From contig DATKYK010000020.1 in assembly GCA_035528575.1 (NCBI GenBank), forward strand, positions 62,001-126,000: 64,000 nt of DNA. Reading direction: 5' to 3'. Positions 25,785-35,576 of the stretch are shown one piece after another. The DNA comes from Dehalococcoidia bacterium (GTDB taxonomy: Bacteria; Chloroflexota; Dehalococcoidia; E44-bin15). Position 1 is the stretch's first letter. Every line of letters begins with the position of its first letter. The position numbers and the translations under genes are program-made. Under the pieces are notes generated by a model that saw only the letters and a list, made by a program, of their open reading frames with translations, made no database searches and was not told the DNA's origin.

Positions 25785-25973
25785 GTGGACGAAGGTGAAT
25801 TATTGTCCGTAGAGGAGATGACCAGAATCCTGAAGGTGAGTAGGCCCACCATCCAACGGTGGTGCCGCGACCGTAAGCTTCCTGCGGCAAAGATCGGCAA
25901 AGCCTATCGCATCAGGAGAGAAGACCTGGACAAGTGGTACGAGGGTAAGCTTATCGAAGCAGTGAAGCAATAG
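25785..25973 (+). CDS. Excisionase-type helix-turn-helix protein (62 aa)
   Basis: The product LLSVEEMTRILKVSRPTIQR ... WCRDRKLPAAKIGKAYRI is a compact DNA-binding HTH_17 domain with its wing, and nothing more. It starts at GTG and stops 143 bases before speD. Such proteins are either recombination accessory factors or small local regulators. With no recombinase beside it, regulation of the polyamine genes downstream is possible but unproven. Confidence 0.8.
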   Translation: MDEGELLSVEEMTRILKVSRPTIQRWCRDRKLPAAKIGKAYRIRREDLDKWYEGKLIEAVKQ

Positions 25974-26116
25974 TTGGGCCTTTAAAATCTATTAAACTCC
26001 ACTCTCTCCAGTAAATGGAGGGGTGGATGTGTTTTGTTTGTTCGTCCCAGTCGCTAAAGCCAAGGTTTCTTCCCAAAAGAACACCTGTTAAGGGCGAAAA
26101 AAGAAAGGGGGTTGAA

Positions 26117-26500
26117 ATGCACCTGATTATCGATGGTTTTGGGGCCAATCGCAAGACGCTGGAGAGTGAAGACCTGATATTCGAGATCCTGGATAACTAC
26201 CCATCCAGGATCGGGATGACCAAGGTGGCACCACCACAGGTCTTTAAATATATCGGCTCAAAACCCGATGATTGGGGGATATCGGGCTTCGTGCTTATCG
26301 CGGAGAGCCATATCAGCATCCACACCTTCCCCGATAGATGTTATGTCAATATAGATATCTTCTCCTGTAAGGACTTTGACTCAGAGCAAGCGATCAGGGA
26401 TCTCAAGGACACCTTTGAATTCGACAAAGTGGACACCCACCTCCTAAATAGAGGCCTGGAATACACCAATATAGAAACGGTAGGCTCTAAGGCAACATAG
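26117..26500 (+). CDS. speD: S-adenosylmethionine decarboxylase proenzyme
   Basis: SpeD decarboxylates S-adenosylmethionine to the aminopropyl donor of spermidine-type polyamines. The 127-residue length is that of the short Thermotoga/Bacillus class. The self-cleavage site AESHISIHTFPD is intact: cutting between Glu63 and Ser64 would create the pyruvoyl group. ATG 26117 follows AAAGGGGG and gives the usual N-terminus; a longer in-frame start at 26015 has no support. It is first of three polyamine genes, but no aminopropyltransferase (speE) is in the window. Confidence 0.95.
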   Translation: MHLIIDGFGANRKTLESEDLIFEILDNYPSRIGMTKVAPPQVFKYIGSKPDDWGISGFVLIAESHISIHTFPDRCYVNIDIFSCKDFDSEQAIRDLKDTFEFDKVDTHLLNRGLEYTNIETVGSKAT

Positions 26501-26648
26501 CCTGCTGGCCCTATTCGACGTAACTGGAGAGTAACCAGACATCGTTTTAGGAGGCCAGGGAGCCGCGCCGGGCATAGTTCGAAAAACTGGAGCAACAGAC
26601 TTAACGGTGGGGATTGTCTCTCCTTGAAGTAGCGACGAGGACGAAAAA

Positions 26649-27671
26649 GTGCATAAAAACGAAAGGCCGGTCACCCCTTTCCCCATCTCCCCGGGATGCT
26701 CCGTCACCGAGCTGGTTCAGCGGATGGCGGGGACATCCTTCCAGGCAAGAAATATAGCGCTCGGCGTTGAGATATGGTCGCAAATGCTGGAGGGGGAGCG
26801 CACTATACTTCTGGGACTTGCCGGAGCCATGGTACCCGCGGGCATGCGCCAGATTATAGTCCACCTCATCGAGAATCGCCTCATCGACTGCCTGGTATCG
26901 ACCGGCGCCAACCTCGTCCACGACCTACACGAGAGCCTGGGAAGACTCCACTGGCAGGGAGATAGCTGTACCGACGACCGGGAGCTGGCGAACTCTAATG
27001 TCTATCGCATCTATGATACACTCCTGTCGGCTGAGGAGTTCGACCAGACCGAGAATTTTGTAATCGACTTTTCCTCCTCCCTGGAAAAGAACCGGGCCTA
27101 CACCACCAGGGAGTTTTTCTTTCTACTGGGCCAAGCGCTCTTGAGCCAGGGGAAGGAGGCAGGTATACTGACCACCGCGGCCAAAGCCAACCTCCCCATC
27201 TACTGCCCGGCACCAGCAGATAGCGTCTTTGGCACCGCGCTCGCTGCGGCGCGGGTGAAAGGGAAAAGCAGCCTCCTCTTCGATGTGATTAAGGATACCG
27301 TCGAGTTGATCCAGGTCGTCTGCTCCGCTCCCTCCACTGGTGTGATCTTCATCGGCGGCGGGACCCCGAAGAATTACATCCAGCAGGTGGAGCTTTGCGG
27401 CGATATCTTCGGCAAGAAGCTTAAGGGGCACCAGTACGCCATCCAGGTCACTACCGACTCCCCACAATGGGGGGGCTTAAGCGGCTGCACCTTCGACGAG
27501 GCCCGCTCCTGGCGCAAGGTCACCACCGATGCGGCTACCGTCACCATAAACTCCGATGCCACCATCGCCCTTCCCATCATGGTAAGTGCCCTTAGCGAGA
27601 GCTGCGCCAGGATAATCCAAAGTAGAAAGAAGCCCTGTTTCATCCTGGGAAAAGAACTAGTAATCCGATGA
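26649..27671 (+). CDS. Deoxyhypusine-synthase-like protein
   Basis: The 340-residue protein shows the NAD-binding DHS fold: GLAGAMVPAGMRQI, STGANLVHDLHE, PIYCPAPADS, IFIGGGTPKNY and SGCTFDEARSWRKV. Lys290 in SWRK corresponds to the Lys that forms the enzyme-imine intermediate. In eukaryotes and archaea DHS modifies eIF5A/aIF5A, which bacteria lack. Bacterial homologues are known or suspected to make polyamines, such as homospermidine, by the same NAD-dependent aminobutyl transfer. Its setting between speD and an agmatinase supports a polyamine role. The start is GTG 26649; the stop overlaps the next gene by 4 bases. Confidence 0.88.
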   Translation: MHKNERPVTPFPISPGCSVTELVQRMAGTSFQARNIALGVEIWSQMLEGERTILLGLAGAMVPAGMRQIIVHLIENRLIDCLVSTGANLVHDLHESLGRLHWQGDSCTDDRELANSNVYRIYDTLLSAEEFDQTENFVIDFSSSLEKNRAYTTREFFFLLGQALLSQGKEAGILTTAAKANLPIYCPAPADSVFGTALAAARVKGKSSLLFDVIKDTVELIQVVCSAPSTGVIFIGGGTPKNYIQQVELCGDIFGKKLKGHQYAIQVTTDSPQWGGLSGCTFDEARSWRKVTTDAATVTINSDATIALPIMVSALSESCARIIQSRKKPCFILGKELVIR

Positions 27672-28555
27672 GCCGTGAACCCTTTTACCCCCCTCGAAAC
27701 TTCGCCGCCCTCCCCCCCCAATATACCGACTTTGAAACATCAAAGGTGGTGATCCTCCCCATCCCCTACGACAGTACCACCACTTGGCGGAGCGGCTCAC
27801 GGGATGGCCCCGTGGCAATCATCGATGCCTCTCAACACCTGGAGCTCTATGACCATGAGCTTGACCGGGAGAGCTACCTGGTGGGGATTCATACCCTCCC
27901 CGAACTCCAGCCCTCCATGAAGGGGCCGGAAGAGACTGTGGAGCGGGTCTATGAGGTGGCCAGGGAGCTTGTTAAAGGGCGAAAATTTGTGATAATGCTG
28001 GGTGGAGAGCACTCGCTCACCGTGGGCATGGTGGGGGCATTCAGGGAGCGGTTCGATGGTCTCTCGGTATTACAACTGGACGCCCATACCGACCTCAGGG
28101 ATGTGTATGAGGATTCAAGATACAGCCACGCCTGTGTGATGCGGAGGGTTCTGGAGTGCTGCCCCATTGTTCAGGTGGGAATCCGCAGCCTGAGCCAGGA
28201 AGAGCACCTTTTCCTTACTCAGAATCAAATGCACCCCTTTTTCGCCCAGGGGCTTCCTTTGGATGAAGAAGCTATCGTCTCCGCCCTCTCACCGGATGTT
28301 TATATCACCATTGACCTCGATGTCCTCGATCCGTCGATCATGTCAGCGGTAGGCACCCCGCAGCCTGGGGGCATGAGCTGGCACGAGCTATTGAGGGTAT
28401 TGCGGCGGGTGGCGGAGCAAAAACACATCGTAGGCTGCGACCTGGTAGAGCTCTGCCCCGGGGAGGGGCCCTCATCCTGTGCCTTCCTCGCCGCAAAGCT
28501 AGCCTACAAGCTCATCGGTTTCCTGTCCCTTTCGCCCCAGCCCAAAGGCTACTAA
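27668..28555 (+). CDS. speB: Agmatinase/arginase family ureohydrolase
   Basis: The 295-residue enzyme carries the two-manganese site: GGEHS, QLDAHTDLRD and TIDLDVLDPS. Family members hydrolyse agmatine, arginine or related guanidines to urea and an amine. The overlap with the DHS-like gene and the nearby speD make agmatine to putrescine the natural guess, but aminopropyl- or aminobutyl-agmatine is equally possible. GYEATG-type start context: ATG 27668 within ATGA of the preceding stop. Confidence 0.88.
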   Translation: MSREPFYPPRNFAALPPQYTDFETSKVVILPIPYDSTTTWRSGSRDGPVAIIDASQHLELYDHELDRESYLVGIHTLPELQPSMKGPEETVERVYEVARELVKGRKFVIMLGGEHSLTVGMVGAFRERFDGLSVLQLDAHTDLRDVYEDSRYSHACVMRRVLECCPIVQVGIRSLSQEEHLFLTQNQMHPFFAQGLPLDEEAIVSALSPDVYITIDLDVLDPSIMSAVGTPQPGGMSWHELLRVLRRVAEQKHIVGCDLVELCPGEGPSSCAFLAAKLAYKLIGFLSLSPQPKGY

Positions 28556-29006
28556 AAGCCTGCCTCCACCTTCAATTCTATTCAAGGCTGAGGGTATGTG
28601 TTTAATAGCCATAAGCCATGAGCGGTTAGGCTGGCCGACGTCGGCCAGCCTAACCCCGGACCTCCACTTTTGGATTCTGCTCATTATTATTTGTTCTTGT
28701 TTCGGGATCTCAGGATTAATACAATGGACTATTATGAAACAGGGGATGCTGAAACAAGTTCAGCATGACAATTATGTCATGGAAGCAGGAACCCGGAGAC
28801 CGATGGGCCTGGATTCCCGCCTGCGCGGGGATGACACGGGCTTTCAGCTTGTCCCGACATATCAGGGCGGGCGGGTAGAAAAAGATGAGTTTCTCCTCAT
28901 TTTCTTCGTTTCTAGACTCTGACGAATGTACCGGACGATTACAGAAAATTGACACTGATTTACCGTTGATGTAGTGTGAACTGAAACCCCTGGGTTAGAG
29001 TGAGAA
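28556..29006. other. Intergenic, 451 bp, repeats
   Basis: The gap holds palindrome copy 2 (28624-28655), a hairpin GCTGAAACAAGTTCAGC near 28750, and a block at about 28780-28850 (GATTCCCGCCTGCGCGGG, then CTTGTCCCGA) that recurs near 41790-41860. No gene was supported. Confidence 0.6.
28624..28655. repeat. 32-bp perfect palindrome, copy 2 of 4
   Basis: The same 32 bases as 24880-24911, flanked on the left by ATAGCCATAAGCCATGAGC, which also precedes the copy at 36287, so the repeated unit is larger than the palindrome. Confidence 0.9.
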
Positions 29007-30125
29007 ATGGGTAAGTCGATTCAACTGGGCAGGATATTTGGCATCCCCTTCCGGCTGGACTATAGCTGGTTTCTCATATTTATCTTTATCACTCTCCTCC
29101 TCTCACTATCCGTCTTCCCCAGTGGCTATCCTGACTGGTCTCCGGTCTCCTACTGGGTGGTGGGCATCGCCACAAGCCTGCTCTTCTTTTCATCGGTTCT
29201 GGCCCATGAGCTGGCTCACTGCCTGGTGGGCAGGAGAATGGGAATCCCGGCAAAGAGCATCACCCTTTTCTTCTTCGGTGGTATTGCCCACATCGGGAAA
29301 GAGGCATCCCGCCCCACCGCTGAGCTCAAAATGGCTATCGCCGGGCCACTATGTAGCCTGGCTCTCGCCGGTATATTCTACGGAATTTCCTGGCTGTGCA
29401 GCGGATTCAGCGAACACCTGACCGCCTTAACCGAGTGGCTTTACCTGATCAACGGAATCTTGGCCGTGTTCAACATGATACCGGGCTTCCCCCTCGATGG
29501 TGGAAGGGTGCTACGCTCCATCATCTGGCTTGTCACCGGAAACTATCTGCGGGCGTCACGTATTGCCACCATAGCGGGGTATGGGGTTTCATATATATTC
29601 ATCCTCGGTGGCATTCTACTTCTTCTCCTGCTGGGCCGGCTCGATGGCCTTTGGTTCATATTCCTCGGCTTTTTCCTCAACAGCACCACCCGCACGACCT
29701 ATCGCCAGGCCACGCTACGCGACTCGCTAAAAGGGTTCACCGCTCAAGACGTGATGACCAAGGATTTCCCCCGTGTTCCTCGCCACATCACCATCCGGGA
29801 ACTGGTAAAAGGGCCACTTCTCACCTCCTCAAGCCAGTGCTACCTGGTTGCCGATGGAGATAGGTTGGCCGGGCTGCTTACCGTGCAACAGGTGAAGGAG
29901 GTGCCCCGGGATTACTGGGATCTCACCACCACCGGACAGGCGATGACCCCTGTGGAAAAAATGCAGATAGTCCAGCCCTCGGATAATGCCCTCGGTCTGC
30001 TGGAGAGAATGGATGAGGAGAACCTTGAGCTGGTAGCTGTGGTCAGGGAGGGCAGGATTATGGGGATTATTCTGCGCGATAACCTGGTTCGCTTTTCCCA
30101 GAGACTCCGTGAGTTCAAGACCTAG
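29007..30125 (+). CDS. Site-2-type zinc metalloprotease (M50) with CBS domains
   Basis: The 372-residue membrane protein has six or so helices. The metal motif HELAH and the third ligand in NMIPGFPLDGGR identify an M50B intramembrane protease of the SpoIVFB/rhomboid-like-free class. Two CBS domains follow (about 245-365: AQDVMTKDFPRVP, GQAMTPVEKM, VVREGRIMGII), which often sense adenine nucleotides. Such enzymes release membrane-held regulators; the substrate is not evident. ATG 29007 is preceded by AGAGTGAGAA. It converges on and overlaps the ADP-ribosylglycohydrolase end by 11 bases. Confidence 0.92.
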   Translation: MGKSIQLGRIFGIPFRLDYSWFLIFIFITLLLSLSVFPSGYPDWSPVSYWVVGIATSLLFFSSVLAHELAHCLVGRRMGIPAKSITLFFFGGIAHIGKEASRPTAELKMAIAGPLCSLALAGIFYGISWLCSGFSEHLTALTEWLYLINGILAVFNMIPGFPLDGGRVLRSIIWLVTGNYLRASRIATIAGYGVSYIFILGGILLLLLLGRLDGLWFIFLGFFLNSTTRTTYRQATLRDSLKGFTAQDVMTKDFPRVPRHITIRELVKGPLLTSSSQCYLVADGDRLAGLLTVQQVKEVPRDYWDLTTTGQAMTPVEKMQIVQPSDNALGLLERMDEENLELVAVVREGRIMGIILRDNLVRFSQRLREFKT

Positions 30126-31032
30126 ACTGCGCCAGCCCATAAATCCCGGTGGCCAGCTCGATTATCTCCAGCCTGCCGTCAAGCGGCTGCTGCCACCTCG
30201 ATGGTATCTGCTCCAGACCGTAGTAGGCACCAGCAAGGGCGCCACATACCGCCCCGATGGTATCGGTATCGCCACCCAGGTTCACCGCAGATACAACGGC
30301 ATCCTCAAATGAGTCGGTATTCATGAAGCACCATATCGCAGCCTGAAGGGTGTCCAGAACGAAGCCCGAGGGCACCAGGTCCTCCATTCTCATCCCCCCG
30401 ACCCCGGCTACCGACTCCCTCACCTCGGGCTCCAGGATCCTGCCCACAAGCCGCTCCAGAAGTGCCTCCCTCCCCTCACAGAGTAGCTGGGCGATGGCCA
30501 GGTTCAGCGCTGCCGCACCCCAGCAAGCCCTGGGGTCCCAATGGGTGATCATGGAGCTATCGATGCTATCCCCTATCAACCGCTCCGCATTATTGGCATT
30601 CAGGAGGGCAATGGGGGCGCACCGCATGATGCTGCCATTACCCGCGGAGAGCCCCCCCAGCCTTTCATGGGCAATCCTCCCTGCTTCCCGTCAGGAGGCG
30701 CCTCCCCCAAGCGCATCAAGGGCGACCCAGGTGGTGCGCCCTATCCCCAAAGCCCCGGCTCTGAACCAGCCCAGAAACTTTTGCGCGACATCCTCGGGGT
30801 TAAAGCGCCCCTTTTCCACAATGCTGCGGGCAATGCAGAGCATCATTGCAGTATCATCGGTCCACTCCCCCGGTCCCAGCCCCAGCCAGCCCCCGCTAAA
30901 AAGATCCCGCACCCTACCGTACCGCCGCGCTATCTCCTCCCGCCCCATCCCCTCCACCGGGGCTCCCAGGGCGTCGCCTACGGCAACCCCCACCAGACAC
31001 CCTCGAAAGCGCTCCAGAGTACAGCTCTCCAA
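30115..31032 (-). pseudogene. ADP-ribosylglycohydrolase with one in-frame TGA
   Basis: Two frames on the same strand and in the same phase are separated only by TGA at 30691-30693. The first (31032-30691) has VGVAVGDALGAPVEGM and GEWTDDTAMMLCIA, the first metal half-site. The second reads on as AHERLGGLSAGNGSIMRCAP and ends with NLGGDTDTIGAVCGALAG, the second half-site. Joined, they give a normal-length (about 305 aa) dinuclear-Mg ADP-ribosyl hydrolase of the DraG/ADPRH family. Without readthrough neither half can be active. A CGA-to-TGA or TGG-to-TGA change, sequencing error, or real readthrough could all explain it. Confidence 0.85.
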
Positions 31033-31438
31033 TCACTCCTCCTCAAACGGGCGGCGCAATTATACCCCGCCCCCAACATTGGGTCAACATCGAATCCCCC
31101 TATGAAGGGGAGTCCCCCGAGGCCGACAGGTCGGCCGACGCTTCGGCCCATATCCAAGCTCTATTTTCGTGGCAACGACAGAAAACAGCCTGCGGCGCTT
31201 TATGACAGGGAAACTAATTCGAAGTTACAAAGGGTTTGGTAGAGTTACACATGCTAAACTGTGTGTTCCATCTAAAACAGCTATGAAGGAGAGTCCAGAG
31301 GGGAGTCCCCCAAATAAAACATCCCAGGGCGGGCGGGTGGGAAAATTGCGTTTGCTTCGCCTACGGCTGGCAACGGCGATAGGGGTCGGAACGACAATGG
31401 GGATTCTGAAGGGTGTATTCGTCCAGGGGTGGGCGAGA
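31033..31438. other. Intergenic, 406 bp, repeats
   Basis: A block at about 31116-31190 (CGAGGCCGACAGGTCGGCCG ... CTATTTTCGTGGCAACGACA) recurs at 41851-41918 and, in part, at 52934-52988. No gene was supported in the rest. Confidence 0.55.
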
Positions 31439-34400
31439 CTACTCTGAAGCCGGTTTCCCTTTCTTGCCCTGGCGGTTATCCCCATTCATGGCACGGCAAA
31501 ACGCCTCCATCAGCTCGGGGTCGAACTGGGTGCCCGAGCACCGTCTGAGCTCCTCAGAAGCCTCCTTGTGAGATACGACTTCTCGATAGGGGCGCGCCGT
31601 GGTCATGGTGTCATAGGCATCGGCCACGCTTATAATCCTGGCAGCTAAGGGTATCCCCTCGCCCTTAAGTCCATCGGGGTATCCCGTCCCGTCGTACCAC
31701 TCGTGGTGGTGCAGGATTACCGGTACCAGCGCCCCCAATCCCCTAACGTAGCCGACTATCCTCGCCCCTTCAGAGGAGTGCTTCTTAATGGCTACCCACT
31801 CCTCCGCAGTCAGTGCACCCGGCTTGGTCAGGATTGCGTCGGGGACACCCACCTTGCCCACATCGTGGAGGAGGGAGGCGGCGTACAGGTTCGCCAGTTC
31901 CTTTTCCGACAGCCCTGTGGCTCTGCCTATCTTTTGTGCTATATCGGCGACCCTCCCTGAGTGGCCGTATGTATAGGGGTCTCTAGCATCAACCGTGGCC
32001 GCCAGGGCGTAGACCTGGTCCAGCGTTGCCGTTCCCAGGATCTCCGGCGGGATCGCGCTCAGTGAAGCCACCAGTATATCTCTGCCTCCCCCCTCCTTCT
32101 TGGCGTAGTAGAGAGCTGAATCGGCCAGGAATACCAGGCCATCTGCCTTATCAGCATTCTCGGGGAACTGGGCAATGCCGGTGCTGAACCCGAGTGGAGT
32201 TTCCAGTGGGGCATACTGCGCTTCAACCAGTTTAAGCCATCTCGCTCTGATACGGTCCATGATCTGCCTGGCCCTGTTGGCATCCGTCTCCGGCAGGATG
32301 ATAATGAACTCATCGCCGCCGTAGCGGAAAGCAGTATCGCTCTTGCGCAATGATGACTCGACGGTTTGGGCAAAGGATTGTAGCACGCCATCGCCGCTGG
32401 CGTGGCCCATCCTGTCATTGTATTCCTTGAACCCGTCAAGGTCGAGCATTACCAGGCAGAAGGAGCGGCCTTTACGCAGCGTGCGGTACATCTCAGGCTC
32501 AAGCATATGGTAGAAGTGGCGGCGGTTATAGAGCCCGGTCAGCTCATCGGTTAGCGATAGCTCTCTCGTTCTCTGGAGTAGCAGGGCGTTCTCTATGCCC
32601 ACCGCTACCTCGTTGCCTATGCCCACGAGCAGTTCTACCTCATCATCGCTGAACTGGCGCTCACGTCGGTCGGCGAGCAACAACGCCCCTATCGGCATGT
32701 CCCTGGACCGGATGGGCACAGTGATGTGCGCTCGCATCCCTTCCTTTTCTATTGTCGCTGCTATCCGGGTGGCATTGGCCCCGGTGGACAAGCTGAACGG
32801 TGTCAAGACAGGCTCCTGCCATTCCAGGACACGCTTGATTTCCTTCTCCTTCAGCTTTATAAGTCCAATGCTGCCAACAGCATCCTCTGAAACCCCGATG
32901 TGGGCCTTTAGGGTAAATTCGCCAGATTGCAGGTCTAAAAGGTAGATGCCGCCAATATCGGTCTGCATGACATCGAGAACAGTTGCCAGGGACTCATTTA
33001 AGAGCTCGTCCAGTTCGAGGGAACGGTTCACTGCCTGGGCAACATCACGAAGGGCCTCCACCCGCCGGGCAGCGCTCTCGCGCTCCTCCTCCGCCTGCTT
33101 GCGCTCGGTGATGTCACGGTAGTTGATGACTACACCATTTACTCGACTATCTTCGAGAAGATTCCTTCCTATACATTCCATCCAATGCCATGAGCCGTTT
33201 TTGTGCCTGCTACGAATTACCACGGTTGCAGCCTCACCAGGATTGTCCACGACGAATTGATACGCTTTTATAGCTTCTGATACGTCGTCTGGGTGAATCG
33301 TTTCAAAGGCCGGCTTTCCAACCCAATCATCCGGCCCATATCCCAAGATCCGTTCAACGGAGGGGCTTTCGTAAAGTACGTTTCCGTCGGCACCAATGAT
33401 GGTGATGCCATCTGAGGACTTCTCGGTAAGCGTTCGGAAACGTTCCGCGCTTTCCCGAAGTGCCTCCTCCGCCCGCTTGCGCTCGGTGATATCATAAGAA
33501 ACGTTCTGAACAGAGATAACTTTACCACTTGTATCTTTGACAGGTTGAATATTCGAGTAGAACCATCTATTGCCGGTAGGAAGTGGAACCTCATCCTCAA
33601 ATTCAAGCCGTACCCCTGACTCGAAAATACGGCGAGCCCTCTCTACGTAAACATCAGCCGTGTCAGGGAAGAAATCGTAGAGTGACTTTCCGACAACATC
33701 TTCAGGAATTGAACCAAGATTCTTGGCTCCCGTAACATTTATCAATAAAATACGACCATTGGAGTCATATGCTGTTAATGGCTCGATAAGATTATCGATT
33801 AGCAATCGGTACTTCTCCTCGCTATCCTTCAGCTCCTCCTCAGCCCGCTTGCGCTCGGTGATGTCTGTGACAACTTCAATTGCTTTAAGGACCCTTCCAT
33901 CCGGGTCTGGCAGTGGTGCCGAAACCACTTCATAATATCTTCCGTTGACACCTAGCAATTCAACTCTCTCTATCTGTTTGCTCTTTATTGCTTCTATCAT
34001 GGGACAGGGATCACAAGGCTTTTTCAATCCCATATAAGCCTCATAGCACAATCGTCCCATTAAGTCACCGAATCTCTGTTGCAGAGTTTCGTTTTGGAAC
34101 AGGACTTTGTAATCAATTCCAACAATGTCAATGCCAATTTCTATAGTGGCCAGGCCATCCATAAGAGACTGCAACCTGTCTCTTTCTGAACGTATGGTTT
34201 GCTCCGCCCGCTTGCGCTCGGTGATGTCCACAAAGGAAGCGACCATGCCTTTAGGGTTGCCTTCCCCGTCAGTTAGCAGGCTGGCAGAAATCTGTGCATT
34301 GAAAGTTGAGTCATCTGCCTTCCGCGCTGTAAGTTCGCCAAACCAGTCCCTCTTTTCCAGCAAGGCCTTCTGAATCTCAGCAGCTTGCTCCTCCATCTGC

Positions 34401-35458
34401 CAGAATTGAATCGCGGGTCTGCCCAGAATCTCCTTGTCGCCGACATATCCCCACATCTGTAGGAAAGATGGATTGACATATGTCAGATTCCCTTCTATGT
34501 CACTGAGTGCAATAGCACTTAGCGAGGATTCGATGGCATCATCTTTTGTTTTTAATTCTTCCTCCGCCCGCTTGCGCTCGGTGATGTCTTCATAGGTACC
34601 GAGGACACCTATGACATTGCCCTCCGTGTCTCGCAGCGGCACCTTGTTGGTCCTGGCCCATGCTTGGGTGTCGTCAGCTCGGAGATAAGGCTCGATAATG
34701 TCGTATTCGGGAATACCTGATTCCATAACCCTCCTATCGTACTCCAGAAACGAATCCGCCTGCTCTTTTTCCCATGGAAGATCGAAGTCGCTCTTTCCGA
34801 CAACCTCCTCTGAAGACTTCAGTCCTACCACCTCCAGCCAGGTGCGGTTGCCGCCGAGGTAAATTGAATCACGATCTTTCCAGAAGACTGCAGCAGGGAT
34901 TGAGTCCAATACAGTCTGCAACATGTACCGTGAATTACGCAGCTCTTCCTCCGCCCGCTTGCGCTCGGCAACTTCTCTCTCCAGCTGAGCCACCTTCTTA
35001 TCTAGCATGGTGATAAGGCGTTTACTATATTCGGCAAAATAGAGGGATGGCTCAAGAGGGGCAACCCCGGGAGGCGATGGGAGACCAGACTTAGCTTTTT
35101 CATATATTTCAGATAGTATCTGGACAAAGGCGTCAGGCCTAGCAGCCCTGCGGATGAAAGCGTTAGCCCCCAGGCTCCGGGCAAACTGCTCATCCTCGTC
35201 AGAGGTGTAGGTAGCTGTGTAGAATATGAATGGGATATGCCGTAGTTGCTTATCCCGCTTCCACAAGTGGCATAGCTGAAAACCATCCATGCTAGGCATC
35301 AGAATATCGGCTACAAGGATGTCCGGCTTTTCCTTAAAGGCTTGCTCCAATGCCTCCGCACCGTTGGCCACAGCGATTACCTCATGACCATAGACCTGGA
35401 GCTGTTTCACTAATAAATTGCGGCTGTCTTCATTACCTTCGGCTACTAACACCTTCAT
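31439..35458 (-). CDS. REC-PAS(x5)-GAF-GGDEF-HD-GYP c-di-GMP signalling protein
   Basis: The roughly 1340-residue protein begins with a receiver domain (phospho-acceptor Asp in LVADILMPSMDG, about residue 51). Five PAS domains follow (about 175-790), each introduced by the coiled linker ITERKRAEEELK, then a GAF domain (about 810-960), a diguanylate cyclase with intact RYGGDEF, and an HD-GYP phosphodiesterase (LLHDVGKVGVPD, HHHEWYDGTGYP). It could both make and break c-di-GMP depending on signals. The start is ATG 35458, 5 bases after AGGTGG; a GTG 9 bases earlier overlaps that site. A c-di-GMP-I riboswitch candidate lies about 300 bases upstream on the same strand. Confidence 0.93.
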   Translation of the reverse strand: MKVLVAEGNEDSRNLLVKQLQVYGHEVIAVANGAEALEQAFKEKPDILVADILMPSMDGFQLCHLWKRDKQLRHIPFIFYTATYTSDEDEQFARSLGANAFIRRAARPDAFVQILSEIYEKAKSGLPSPPGVAPLEPSLYFAEYSKRLITMLDKKVAQLEREVAERKRAEEELRNSRYMLQTVLDSIPAAVFWKDRDSIYLGGNRTWLEVVGLKSSEEVVGKSDFDLPWEKEQADSFLEYDRRVMESGIPEYDIIEPYLRADDTQAWARTNKVPLRDTEGNVIGVLGTYEDITERKRAEEELKTKDDAIESSLSAIALSDIEGNLTYVNPSFLQMWGYVGDKEILGRPAIQFWQMEEQAAEIQKALLEKRDWFGELTARKADDSTFNAQISASLLTDGEGNPKGMVASFVDITERKRAEQTIRSERDRLQSLMDGLATIEIGIDIVGIDYKVLFQNETLQQRFGDLMGRLCYEAYMGLKKPCDPCPMIEAIKSKQIERVELLGVNGRYYEVVSAPLPDPDGRVLKAIEVVTDITERKRAEEELKDSEEKYRLLIDNLIEPLTAYDSNGRILLINVTGAKNLGSIPEDVVGKSLYDFFPDTADVYVERARRIFESGVRLEFEDEVPLPTGNRWFYSNIQPVKDTSGKVISVQNVSYDITERKRAEEALRESAERFRTLTEKSSDGITIIGADGNVLYESPSVERILGYGPDDWVGKPAFETIHPDDVSEAIKAYQFVVDNPGEAATVVIRSRHKNGSWHWMECIGRNLLEDSRVNGVVINYRDITERKQAEEERESAARRVEALRDVAQAVNRSLELDELLNESLATVLDVMQTDIGGIYLLDLQSGEFTLKAHIGVSEDAVGSIGLIKLKEKEIKRVLEWQEPVLTPFSLSTGANATRIAATIEKEGMRAHITVPIRSRDMPIGALLLADRRERQFSDDEVELLVGIGNEVAVGIENALLLQRTRELSLTDELTGLYNRRHFYHMLEPEMYRTLRKGRSFCLVMLDLDGFKEYNDRMGHASGDGVLQSFAQTVESSLRKSDTAFRYGGDEFIIILPETDANRARQIMDRIRARWLKLVEAQYAPLETPLGFSTGIAQFPENADKADGLVFLADSALYYAKKEGGGRDILVASLSAIPPEILGTATLDQVYALAATVDARDPYTYGHSGRVADIAQKIGRATGLSEKELANLYAASLLHDVGKVGVPDAILTKPGALTAEEWVAIKKHSSEGARIVGYVRGLGALVPVILHHHEWYDGTGYPDGLKGEGIPLAARIISVADAYDTMTTARPYREVVSHKEASEELRRCSGTQFDPELMEAFCRAMNGDNRQGKKGKPASE

Positions 35459-35483
35459 AACTACCACCTCATTTCATGGAGCG

Positions 35484-35515
35484 GTTAGTCTGGCCGACGT
35501 CGGCCAGACTAACCC
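35484..35515. repeat. 32-bp perfect palindrome, copy 3 of 4 (compensated variant)
   Basis: One arm reads TTAGTCTGGCC and the other GGCCAGACTAA, where copies 1 and 2 have TTAGGCTGG/CCAGCCTAA. The changed base is matched by its partner, so the palindrome stays perfect. It lies 26 bases upstream of the REC-PAS start. Confidence 0.9.
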
Positions 35516-35576
35516 CGAACCCCCGCTTTTGGATTTTGCTCATTATTTGTTCTAGGGAAGTACGAGCGACAGGCTT

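Noticed and set aside
30691-30693. Selenocysteine codon at the ADP-ribosylglycohydrolase TGA
   Set aside because: No bacterial SECIS hairpin was identified right after the TGA and the family has no known selenoproteins; kept only as an in-frame stop.
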